Under the pieces are notes generated by a model. It worked only from the letters and a program-made list of their open reading frames with translations, searched no databases and had not been told where the DNA came from. A DNA stretch of 13,500 bases from Treponema sp. UBA6988 (GTDB taxonomy: Bacteria > Spirochaetota > Spirochaetia > Treponematales > Treponemataceae): positions 1 through 13,500 of the forward strand of contig DJYC01000034.1 in NCBI GenBank assembly GCA_002448445.1. The letters run 5' to 3'. This document shows positions 7,013-13,500 of this stretch, one piece after another. Both the position numbers and the translations under genes were made by a program. Numbering within the stretch: the first letter of the stretch is position 1; every line of letters starts with the position of its first letter.

Positions 7013-7249
7013 TTACTTATCATCATGGCTTTTATTTTTAAGCCACAAAAACCGGATGATTGCCACAGTAAGGGTAATAAAAAGTATGAACACTTGTAAA
7101 TTTGCAATAAAGTAATTGCGTTCATGATAAATTTTTCCTTTAGTTACAGTAATTCCAAATCCTAAATTTAAGACAAGAAGAATCAAATCTATGAAAAAAA
7201 ACATGATGCACGACTCTATAACAGAATCATTTTTAAATAGCCTTTTCAT
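7013..7249 (-). CDS. Truncated tandem paralogue of the small membrane protein
   Basis: A 78-residue protein made of two hydrophobic helices and the connecting loop of its downstream neighbour, without the C-terminal domain. About 58 of 77 aligned residues match. The segment LVLNLGFGITVTK through YFIANL differs at only one residue. The match runs to the last lysine, where the neighbour reads AAG AAA and this copy reads AAG TAA. Immediately beyond is the neighbour's -35 box, so the copy looks like a partial tandem duplication with a period of 274 bp. It may be a working two-helix protein or a decaying remnant; the uninterrupted frame and conserved loop favour the former slightly. It also lacks a Shine-Dalgarno. 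Confidence 0.6.
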   Translation of the reverse strand: MKRLFKNDSVIESCIMFFFIDLILLVLNLGFGITVTKGKIYHERNYFIANLQVFILFITLTVAIIRFLWLKNKSHDDK

Positions 7250-7256
7250 GGGTTTT

Positions 7257-7285
7257 AATATAGCAAAAAGAATGCGCCTTTACAA
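7257..7285 (-). promoter_or_regulatory. Promoter of the 78-residue paralogue (leaderless)
   Basis: The minus strand has TTGTAA (7280-7285), a 17-nt spacer ending in TTTTTGC and TATATT (7257-7262), then AAAACCC and the ATG. Boxes, spacing and the 7-nt gap to the ATG match the downstream copy, so the promoter was duplicated with the gene. Confidence 0.65.
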
Positions 7286-7304
7286 GAAGATTAAAACAAG
7301 CCTA

Positions 7305-7376
7305 CGCCGCCATGGAGGGGCGCAAGTTACCGCGCAAGCGGTAATGGAGCGATAGCGGAACCCCGGAACGGCGGTG
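7305..7376 (+). repeat. GC-rich dispersed intergenic element (copy 2), strongly structured
   Basis: It lies in the 202-bp gap between the protease gene and the small membrane genes, where I see no coding sequence. Outer arms CGCCGCC (7305-7311) and GGCGGTG (7370-7376) pair with one G-U. GGGG (7317-7320) can pair with CCCC (7361-7364). Inside is a perfect hairpin TTACCGC-GCAA-GCGGTAA (7327-7344) with a GNRA-type tetraloop. AATGGAGCG (7343-7351) and GCGGAACCCCGGAA (7355-7368) match copy 1 at 6359-6393 on the opposite strand. It could be a mobile or dispersed repeat or a structured RNA segment. No clear T-run follows on either strand, so it is not a standard terminator. Confidence 0.6.
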
Positions 7377-7451
7377 ACGAAATAAAACTTACGGTCGAGT
7401 TAGCCAAAGAGCAAAATGGTAGAGCTAAAAAAAGTACCGTCCAAAAAATTC

Positions 7452-9122
7452 CTAAAAATAATATGGGCTGTCCAAGGGGGCTGCGAGTCCAAGGCCTACG
7501 TCCAAGAATCCGTTTTTGCGTTTTCTTGCGTAAAGGGTAAGGGAAATTGCAGTCTTGTCCGGGGAAACCTGGGTGGAAAGAATTTTTATTGGGTCACCTT
7601 CGCTGAATCCGGAAACATCTGCCAGAGAGCCTTTTATGAGCCTAGAGATTGTATATTCGCGCTTGTCCTTGGAGGAAGACCTTACAAGTTCCGTGCCAAG
7701 GATTGGAACCAGAGCGCCGGAGATTAGGTCGTGGGTGTAGACTTCGTAGCCTGGGGAATCCGGGCGCACGTTAAGATAAAGCGTGTGTTCCTTGCGGACA
7801 CCTTCTTCCGAAAGGGTTGTAACCCTAACTATGGAGCCGGCCTTTCTCTGCATAAGGTAATACTGGAGGTCGTCAAGGGAAGTTACTTTTGTTCCGCCTA
7901 TTGCAACGATTGTCTGGCCAACTTCCAAGCCTGCAAGATATGCGGGGCTTCCGGGCATTGTGTACATTACGGAAAGGCCTTCGTTCTTTGCGCCGGAACC
8001 GGGAAGCCTTTTTGTTTTTCCGTAAGCGCCTGTCCAGGGATGCCTTCTTTTTCCGCCGGCTGCAAGAAGGGGGAGCTCGTAGCGCAGGTATTCAACCGGG
8101 ATGGCAAAGTTAAGCCCCTGGTAGTTCTGTACGCCTGCAAATACGATTGCCTGTACGCGGGCCTGGCTGTCTATAAGTGGGCCGCCTGAGTTTCCGCTGT
8201 TAACAGCCGCGTCAATCTGGAAGACTTTTCCGCTTGTAAAAAGTTCCCTGTCTTTTGCGGATATGATGCCGCTTGTAAGGGTTCTGTCCAGTCCAAGCGG
8301 GGAGCCGATTGCATACACCTTGTCGCCAACGTTAAGGTCGCTGCTGGAGCCTAGGGTAAAGACATAAGGTGCCCTTACTTCTGCCTTTAGGAGCGCAAGG
8401 TCTATTGTGCTGTCCCAGCCCACAATCTTTGCGGGAATGCGGGTGTCCGGGTCTTCTGCAAGCTTTATGTAGCAGCGGGCAAAGCCCTCGTACTTGGGGT
8501 CTACGCAGCTTGAAATTACGTGGTGGTTTGTGATGATGTAGCCGTCGCTAGAAATAAAGAATCCGCTTCCAAGCATTGCGTCCGGCCGTCCAACACCTTT
8601 TTCTACCTTTACGCCCTTGTCTACAAAGACGGTAACCGTTCCGTTTATTGTAGAAGAAAGCGACACTGACTTTTGAGGCTTTGCATTGCCAAGTCCCGGA
8701 ACTTTTGAATTTATTAGGCTGCGGAGCTGGCTGTCCGACTTTGCAAGCTGGGAAAGACGGGGATAGTTCATGGCTTTTAATGACTCGTAGTAGCCAAGTG
8801 AATCCATGTACTTTTGTTCAGAAAGGGACTTGTTGTAGGCATCCACAACCTTTTGCATCATGTCGTTGTAAAGGGTCTGAACCTTTTGGTTGCCACTGAC
8901 GTTTTCCCTTAGTATTCCTGCACGCCAAAAAGCTTTTACGCAGTCGCTTTCAGGAATCTCGCGTATGGTTTTTATCTCGTATTCAACAGCGTCATTTTTT
9001 GAATAGTTTACAGGCTCGTAAAGCTGAACCTTGTCCTTTTTGCTGCCTGCACAAGAGGTAAGCCCAAGGACCAAGGGAATCAGACAAAGGCGAGCTATAT
9101 TTTTTATCTTCAAATCTTTCAT
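7452..9122 (-). CDS. HtrA-like trypsin-fold serine protease, lipoprotein, with PDZ domain
   Basis: A 556-residue protein. The N-terminus is a lipoprotein signal with lipobox LTSC, placing the lipidated cysteine at 24. A helical region without a recognised domain spans about 40-150. The protease domain (about 155-345) has the full triad: His201 in TNHHV, Asp241 in DLALLK and Ser312 in GNSGGPL. A PDZ domain spans about 380-460 (AGLEVGQTIVAIGG), and a second, weaker PDZ-like stretch (ADVSGFSEGDPIKI) lies near 500-515. HtrA proteases degrade damaged envelope proteins; a lipid anchor and a long N-terminal region are unusual for them. It starts 11 bp after the TPR gene with only AAAGAG against the ATG, so coupled translation is likely; TTG at codon 4 is an alternative start. 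It is last in the tilS-TPR-protease cluster. Confidence 0.85.
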   Translation of the reverse strand: MKDLKIKNIARLCLIPLVLGLTSCAGSKKDKVQLYEPVNYSKNDAVEYEIKTIREIPESDCVKAFWRAGILRENVSGNQKVQTLYNDMMQKVVDAYNKSLSEQKYMDSLGYYESLKAMNYPRLSQLAKSDSQLRSLINSKVPGLGNAKPQKSVSLSSTINGTVTVFVDKGVKVEKGVGRPDAMLGSGFFISSDGYIITNHHVISSCVDPKYEGFARCYIKLAEDPDTRIPAKIVGWDSTIDLALLKAEVRAPYVFTLGSSSDLNVGDKVYAIGSPLGLDRTLTSGIISAKDRELFTSGKVFQIDAAVNSGNSGGPLIDSQARVQAIVFAGVQNYQGLNFAIPVEYLRYELPLLAAGGKRRHPWTGAYGKTKRLPGSGAKNEGLSVMYTMPGSPAYLAGLEVGQTIVAIGGTKVTSLDDLQYYLMQRKAGSIVRVTTLSEEGVRKEHTLYLNVRPDSPGYEVYTHDLISGALVPILGTELVRSSSKDKREYTISRLIKGSLADVSGFSEGDPIKILSTQVSPDKTAISLTLYARKRKNGFLDVGLGLAAPLDSPYYF

Positions 9123-9133
9123 CTCTTTATTTT

Positions 9134-11359
9134 TTATTTCTTAGGCGTTGCGGCCTTTTTTTCGCTTTCTACCGAGAGCCCTTTCATAATCATGCCGTAT
9201 GCGGTGTCTCCGATTTTTATGCCCTTTACGCGGATGCCACCGTGTTCAACCACCATGGCAACGCACTGGGTTGGGTTTCTGCTTAGGCTTGTAAGGACTT
9301 CCTTTGCAAGTTCGCTGGAACCGGTCTTGCCAAGCCAGTAGAACTTATACATTGGGTCTTCCGTTACGGTAACAGCGCGGCCACCCTTTGTTACGGAAGC
9401 AGGCACTCCACCCTTGGAAGAGATGCAGACCTGGACCTTGTTTTCGTCGTAGAAATAGGCTTCTTCAAGAACGGCTTCGTCTTTTGGGGCATTCTTGGAA
9501 CTGCGGGATTTTTTTACAAAGCGAATGTCCCACTTGCCGTCGTTGTTTGTGTCCCAAGAAGAAATCTTTCCGCCAAAGGGAAGGTATTCTTCCGTAAAGT
9601 CTGGAACAGAGTCGCGGTTGGTGTCTACCTGAATCTGCTTTAGGTACCAGGGTTCATTGTCGCTGGTTACGCTTCCGAACATGTTGATTATTACGTTGCG
9701 TTCATCTTCCATAGAATGAACGTCCATGGAATTGTCCTTGTCTTTTTCGTAAATTTCGGTGGTCTCAAAAATACCGTCACCGTCTGCGTCTACAGAGCGC
9801 ATGTATGGAATGTCGTTCTTGAACTGGGCACGGGCATAGAGCTTACCGCTCTGCATATAGTCTCCGCTCTGGATTTTTCCGTCAAGCACGTAGAAGATTA
9901 TGCTTGCTCCTGTCCTTTCCTTTGTTGGAACATGGGCAAGTGATGCGGCTGATGCAAGCTTGGCAACCGGCAGCGGGAATGATGAAGGCTGGGCTCTTGT
10001 CCTGTCCTTGAGGCTTGAGCGCACGACAAAATTCTTTGGGTTGTAGTCGTCCAGGTTTGGAACCGGAACATAGAACTGTATGCTGTCTCCAAAGCTAAGG
10101 TCTTTGTCTACCTCTATTTTTACGGGAGTCCACTTTAGGGCACCCTGGGAGATGTCGTATGAAGCAAGGGTGTTGCCCTTTTCGTCACGGAAACCAACAA
10201 CCTTAAGGTATGGGTATTCACCCCATTCAAAGAACATGTTGTTGGGGTTTGCAGAACCGCTGAGAGGGTTTCCAAAGTCGCAGGCAACGCGCCACTCGTG
10301 AAGCTCGTCCTGGTTTGCGTCGTAGATTATTGTCTTTGGTCTTCCGCGGGAATATACAATGCGCATATTGTAAATGCCGTCTCCGTCCGTGTCGCGGAAA
10401 ATTGTTCCGTTAAAGGCAAGGAGGAATGCTGCGGCCTTTTCCTTTGCATCGTTTTCCGAAAGCATGGAAACAAAGCTCTTGAGCATTTCGTAGTCAAGTC
10501 CCTTGGCGGCAAATTTTTCTATATATTGCACTGCCTTTTCCTGGGACAAAAGGTTCTTTTTTACGGCAGCTTCCGCAAAGAGGGGGTGCTTGAGGCCACG
10601 GGCAGAGAATGACTGCAGCATTTTTGTCTGGATTGCACCCCTTGCAAAAAGGGCGGCATAAATTTCAAGCTCGGCATCTTTGTCCGGGGCAGCGGCGGCA
10701 TACTGGCTTATGGTAGAGATAAAGAAATTGGCAATTCTTCTTACCTGCTCGTTGTCGTCTGTAGGTGATTCGTTCTTAAAGAAAAGAAGCGGGAAGCGTG
10801 AGTCCTTGGGGTAAATCTGGCGGGCATTGTCTATCTTGTTCCTTGCCTGCTCCAAAGCTCCAGGTGTGCGTATTCTATAGTAGGACTTTGCACGGATGTA
10901 TTCAGCGTCGGCAGAAAAGACCAAGGGAGCCTTGTCCAGAACCGCAGAAACTTCTTCGTAGCGCAGGGTGTCGCAGAGGATGTCTGCATAAAGGACGCGG
11001 GCACTGTCGTAGTTGTAGTTGGCCCAGTTGTCCAGTTCCAGAGCCTTTTCCGCGTAGGAAAGTACATCTGCAGAAGGCTTTCTGTTCTTGTTGCAGGCAA
11101 GTGCCTTCATGTACCACAAATCCGAAATTGAATCGTCGTAAGCAAGGCCAAGTTCCACCTGACTTGCAACCGCACCCCAGTTTGACTGAACTGCATAGTC
11201 ATTGGCAAGAGCAAGGCACCTTAGGGCAGTGCGCCGGTTTGCCATGGCAGCGCTGTCTTTTAAGGCATCGCCTGTATTTATGGGCTTAAGGGCCACCGCA
11301 CTAAAAATTGACGCAAACTCAAAAAGAGCAAAAACACCGATTTTTACAATTTTATTCAT
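9134..11359 (-). CDS. Exported TPR protein with DxDxDG calcium-loop-like repeats
   Basis: A 741-residue protein beginning MNKIVKIGVFALFEFASIF, a plausible signal peptide (about 1-24, ending near SAVA), so probably periplasmic. TPR-like helical repeats occupy about 30-180 (LALANDYAVQSNW, WYMKALACNKNR, ARVLYADILC). Five acidic loops follow: DTDGDGIYN near 321, DANQDELHE near 346, DADGDGIFE near 522, DTNRDSVPD near 578 and DTNNDGKWD near 602. They resemble the calcium loops of dockerin or thrombospondin type 3 repeats, each leading into a short beta strand. I chose the ATG at 11357-11359: it overlaps the tilS stop as ATGA, has AGGGAAG upstream and exposes the signal peptide. An upstream ATG eight codons earlier would bury that signal. 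The function is unknown; a scaffold for envelope proteins is a guess. Confidence 0.8.
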   Translation of the reverse strand: MNKIVKIGVFALFEFASIFSAVALKPINTGDALKDSAAMANRRTALRCLALANDYAVQSNWGAVASQVELGLAYDDSISDLWYMKALACNKNRKPSADVLSYAEKALELDNWANYNYDSARVLYADILCDTLRYEEVSAVLDKAPLVFSADAEYIRAKSYYRIRTPGALEQARNKIDNARQIYPKDSRFPLLFFKNESPTDDNEQVRRIANFFISTISQYAAAAPDKDAELEIYAALFARGAIQTKMLQSFSARGLKHPLFAEAAVKKNLLSQEKAVQYIEKFAAKGLDYEMLKSFVSMLSENDAKEKAAAFLLAFNGTIFRDTDGDGIYNMRIVYSRGRPKTIIYDANQDELHEWRVACDFGNPLSGSANPNNMFFEWGEYPYLKVVGFRDEKGNTLASYDISQGALKWTPVKIEVDKDLSFGDSIQFYVPVPNLDDYNPKNFVVRSSLKDRTRAQPSSFPLPVAKLASAASLAHVPTKERTGASIIFYVLDGKIQSGDYMQSGKLYARAQFKNDIPYMRSVDADGDGIFETTEIYEKDKDNSMDVHSMEDERNVIINMFGSVTSDNEPWYLKQIQVDTNRDSVPDFTEEYLPFGGKISSWDTNNDGKWDIRFVKKSRSSKNAPKDEAVLEEAYFYDENKVQVCISSKGGVPASVTKGGRAVTVTEDPMYKFYWLGKTGSSELAKEVLTSLSRNPTQCVAMVVEHGGIRVKGIKIGDTAYGMIMKGLSVESEKKAATPKK

Positions 11360-12771
11360 TTTTCTTCCCTTTGTACAATCCAATTGTTAAACCCCAAAGG
11401 AGCGCCAAGGATACAGACCAAGGGCTGCAATGGAGAAGTCAAGTCCTGGACAACAGGAATTTCGCTGCGGAAGGAACCGCACTTCCAGCTGTCAAGAATA
11501 CCGGAAATGCTCTTAAGGCTTCCGGAAGCAGTTTTTATTGAATCCCCCGCCTGCCTGCTTCTGAATGCAAACGGAAATTCAAGCCCCTCAATGTCCACGC
11601 TAAAAGGCGCATCTTGTTTTGGGGCAAGAGCCTGCTTAAGCTCCAGGTGCATCTTACTTCCGGCTTTGGAAGCACAAACCGTCCACTTGCCGGCACGTAC
11701 AATGCCTTCTTTTGTGATTATAGCAAAAAATCCGCTTTCTGTCGCTACCTTCTGCACTTTTCGCGCAAAAATACGGCCACCAGAGCAAAAGACTTCTGCT
11801 CCTGATGAATTTTCCGCCCAATCATTCTTTATTTTCGGCAGAATTTGCAGATTTCTTTGAATGCGTTCAATAAAAGTATAAGGAATGCGGAGCTGCATCT
11901 GGTCACAAAGCACTTTGTCCAGGGCCGAATAAATTACACGTGACTGCAGGGCCTTAGGCAAGCTCTTGAATTTGTCTTGGGAAAAGGAAACCTGCCCTTC
12001 CCCCTCCTTCCAGTCTATTTTTTCTATTGAATCCTTGGCAGACGTACTGATGAATGATTCATCCAGGGACATCTTGCGCCCCAGGGAAAGAACTGCCTTT
12101 TGCCAGCCGGGAAGCTCTGTGTCCAAAAAGGGGATTATCCTGTTGCGGATTTTGTTTCTTAGCATTGAATTTTCGTTGTTGGTGGAATCCGTCCTAAATT
12201 CCAGGCCAAGGAATGCTAGGTAAGCCTCTATCTCTGGGCGGGAAACGTTTAAAAGTGGCCTTATAAAGCGGTCCCTTACCTGGGGAATACCGGAAAGGCT
12301 TTGGCTTGCACCTCCGGAAAAAAAGCGCATCAGGAGGGTTTCTTCCTGGTCGTTAAGGTTGTGGGCAAGGCAAAACCAGTCAATGCCAAACTTTTCTATT
12401 GCACTTTCAAAGGCCTGGTAGCGCAAAAAACGGGCAGCCTCTTCCGTTCCGCCCCCCCTCTCTGACTTTAGCCTTTCTACAGAGCCTCTGGGTATGTCTA
12501 CACGGGAGCACCTTACGCCTATTTTTTTGCAGTAGCATTCAACAAAATAAGCGTCGCCCTCTGTCTGCTGGGCAGGCCTTATGTTGTGGTTTACGGTAAC
12601 GGCAAGAAGGTTTTCCTTTGGAAGAATCCGTGAAAGCGATGTTAGCAAAGAAATGGAATCTGCGCCGCCGCTTACCCCAACACCATAGACAGATGAAGGG
12701 GAAAAATCTGCAATGCATGTTTTAAGGCCAGTGAGCACCTTACGTTCAAAGTCTTGCGCAATATCTTTCAC
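11356..12771 (-). CDS. tilS: tRNA(Ile)-lysidine synthetase
   Basis: A 471-residue protein. TilS uses ATP to attach lysine to C34 of the CAU-anticodon tRNA-Ile, so that it reads AUA codons and is charged with isoleucine. The PP-loop SGGADS is at 34-39. AHNLNDQEE (the AHxxDDQxE motif) is near 136-144 and RTDSTNNE...RNKIRN near 191-208. The C-terminal domain has FRSRQAGDSI and a terminal hydrophobic strand typical of the family, so it is the long form. The start is GTG at 12769-12771, with AGGGGG six bases upstream. It lies just past the L25 terminator, so it needs an own promoter that I cannot place, or read-through. Its stop overlaps the TPR gene start by 4 bp. Confidence 0.95.
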   Translation of the reverse strand: MKDIAQDFERKVLTGLKTCIADFSPSSVYGVGVSGGADSISLLTSLSRILPKENLLAVTVNHNIRPAQQTEGDAYFVECYCKKIGVRCSRVDIPRGSVERLKSERGGGTEEAARFLRYQAFESAIEKFGIDWFCLAHNLNDQEETLLMRFFSGGASQSLSGIPQVRDRFIRPLLNVSRPEIEAYLAFLGLEFRTDSTNNENSMLRNKIRNRIIPFLDTELPGWQKAVLSLGRKMSLDESFISTSAKDSIEKIDWKEGEGQVSFSQDKFKSLPKALQSRVIYSALDKVLCDQMQLRIPYTFIERIQRNLQILPKIKNDWAENSSGAEVFCSGGRIFARKVQKVATESGFFAIITKEGIVRAGKWTVCASKAGSKMHLELKQALAPKQDAPFSVDIEGLEFPFAFRSRQAGDSIKTASGSLKSISGILDSWKCGSFRSEIPVVQDLTSPLQPLVCILGAPLGFNNWIVQREEK

Positions 12772-12806
12772 AACGAGCCCCCTGCCGCCAAAAAGCCAAC
12801 GGCCGC

Positions 12807-12835
12807 AAACAAAAAGCCCCGCTGTGGAAGCGGGG
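12807..12835 (-). terminator. Intrinsic terminator after rplY
   Basis: On the minus strand CCCCGCT, loop TCCAC and AGCGGGG form a perfect 7-bp GC-rich hairpin (12817-12835). CTTTTTGTTT follows. It begins 47 nt past the L25 stop codon and separates it from tilS. Confidence 0.9.
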
Positions 12836-12882
12836 ATATTACTTAGCCTTGTTACTATAGAAGACCTTTTAAAGAAGCTTGA

Positions 12883-13437
12883 TTATTTCTTTGGAGGTGC
12901 AATAGTAACGATAAGAGCTGTTGGTTTTGTAATGAGAGTGATCTTGTCGCTAAGGTGAAGATCTGCAACTGTGAACTTCTGACCGATTTCTACGCCAGAA
13001 ACATCAGCTGTAATTGATGTTGGCATGTCATCTGGGAGAGCCTTAAGCTGAACAGACGGAATGTGCTTTACCATGAAGCCGCCCTTAAGAACACCAGCCG
13101 GAGTACCGGAGTAGTGCATCTTGAGTTCTGCCATGATAGGCTTCTTTCCGCTTACGATGTGGAAATCTGCGTGCAGGTTCTTGTCTGTCTTGATGTCGTA
13201 TTCTGTGTCCTGGATATAGGCCTTGTTGTCCTGACCGTCAATCTTGAGGTTAACCAATGTTGTTGGAGTGATTGTTCTCCAAACTTTTGAAAATTCTGCG
13301 GCATCGATGTCGAGCATGATAGACTCGCCCTTCTCGTTATAGGCTACTGCCGGCAAGCGTCCTGCAGCACGAAGATCCTTCGCAGCCTTTTTTCCTGTTT
13401 CTTTCCGTACTTTTGCATTAATCACAAACTGTTCCAT
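12883..13437 (-). CDS. rplY: Ribosomal protein L25, long CTC/TL5 form
   Basis: A 184-residue protein that binds 5S rRNA in the large ribosomal subunit. The N-terminal L25 domain (about 1-92) begins with an AKVRKETGKKAAKDLRAAG-like basic segment followed by GRLPAVAYN. The beta-rich C-terminal domain that distinguishes CTC/TL5 from the short E. coli L25 follows (about 93-184). The ATG has AGGAG eight bases upstream. It lies 43 bp after a tRNA on the same strand, with no convincing terminator between them (only a short dyad and a nine-T run), so it may be co-transcribed with that tRNA. A strong intrinsic terminator follows the gene. CTC-type proteins are stress-induced in some bacteria; nothing in the sequence shows that here. 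Confidence 0.95.
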   Translation of the reverse strand: MEQFVINAKVRKETGKKAAKDLRAAGRLPAVAYNEKGESIMLDIDAAEFSKVWRTITPTTLVNLKIDGQDNKAYIQDTEYDIKTDKNLHADFHIVSGKKPIMAELKMHYSGTPAGVLKGGFMVKHIPSVQLKALPDDMPTSITADVSGVEIGQKFTVADLHLSDKITLITKPTALIVTIAPPKK

Positions 13438-13480
13438 TCTGGAAACTCCTTAAAAAAAAATTACACTTTAAGTATTAAAA

Positions 13481-13500
13481 CTGGGACGGCTGGATTCGAA
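13481..13500 (-). tRNA. 3' end of a tRNA, probably tRNA-Gln (cut by the window edge)
   Basis: The last 20 bases read on the minus strand as TTCGAAT, CCAGC, CGTCCCA and G: a T-loop, the T-stem 3' strand, the acceptor 3' strand and a discriminator. An acceptor ending in A72 with discriminator G implies a U1-A72 pair, which is characteristic of bacterial tRNA-Gln. The anticodon is outside the window, so the identity is inferred. CCA is not encoded; the next bases are TTT. Confidence 0.65.

Noticed and set aside
7731..8189. 152-codon plus-strand open frame opposite the protease gene
   Set aside because: It lies antisense to the well-supported protease and PDZ domains; its cysteine-rich, domain-free composition is an antisense by-product.
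10798..11289. 163-codon plus-strand open frame opposite the TPR gene
   Set aside because: It is antisense to the TPR region, rich in Cys, Arg and Pro, and has no ribosome-binding site or family resemblance.
11360..11383. Eight-codon longer start for the TPR protein at 11383
   Set aside because: It would place charged residues before the signal peptide and overlap tilS by 28 bp. The ATGA overlap start has a ribosome-binding site and leaves the signal at the N-terminus.
11384..11860. 158-codon plus-strand open frame opposite tilS
   Set aside because: It is entirely antisense to the conserved C-terminal part of TilS and has no recognisable domain.

Overview
The window looks like chromosome of a host- or rumen-type Treponema (Spirochaetota). 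This is inferred from gene content rather than a marker search: a DUF115/MptE-like protein of the kind common in treponemes, a lipoprotein with a relaxed spirochaete-style lipobox, a probable TTG start, tRNA genes that do not encode CCA, and GC-rich dispersed elements in otherwise AT-rich gaps. Most genes are ordinary core or envelope functions. I see no phage, insertion sequence, CRISPR array or defence cassette.

Left region (1-790): the 5' part of a zinc-ribbon membrane-type protein, then tRNA-Pro(CGG) and tRNA-Asp(GTC), all on the minus strand. Each tRNA has its own intrinsic terminator. tRNA-Asp has a near-consensus promoter, and a second near-consensus promoter fires the other way into the plus-strand operon.

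Plus-strand operon (790-4090): a membrane-anchored SurA/PpiD-like folding factor whose parvulin-like domain lacks both signature histidines, followed 10 bp later by a DUF115 protein. A 332-bp gap (4091-4422), rich in hairpins and bracketed by a perfect 13-bp inverted repeat, separates it from the convergent lepA gene (4423-6225).

Middle region (6226-7451): two GC-rich intergenic elements in opposite orientations share sequence blocks. Between them lies a tandem pair of small membrane-protein genes, one apparently a truncated duplicate. Both have a duplicated promoter whose -10 box lies only 7 nt from the ATG, which predicts leaderless mRNAs.

Right region (7452-13500, minus strand): partial tRNA (probably Gln), then rplY/ctc (ribosomal protein L25) with a strong terminator. 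Next comes the cluster tilS - TPR/DxDxDG-repeat exported protein - HtrA-like lipoprotein protease. tilS overlaps the TPR gene by 4 bp (ATGA), and the protease follows 11 bp later, so the three are probably one transcript joining tRNA-Ile lysidine synthesis to two envelope proteins.

The observations most worth checking are the leaderless duplicated gene pair, the related intergenic elements, the 13-bp inverted repeat around the 4.1-4.4 kb gap, and the exported TPR protein with calcium-loop-like repeats next to a lipoprotein protease.
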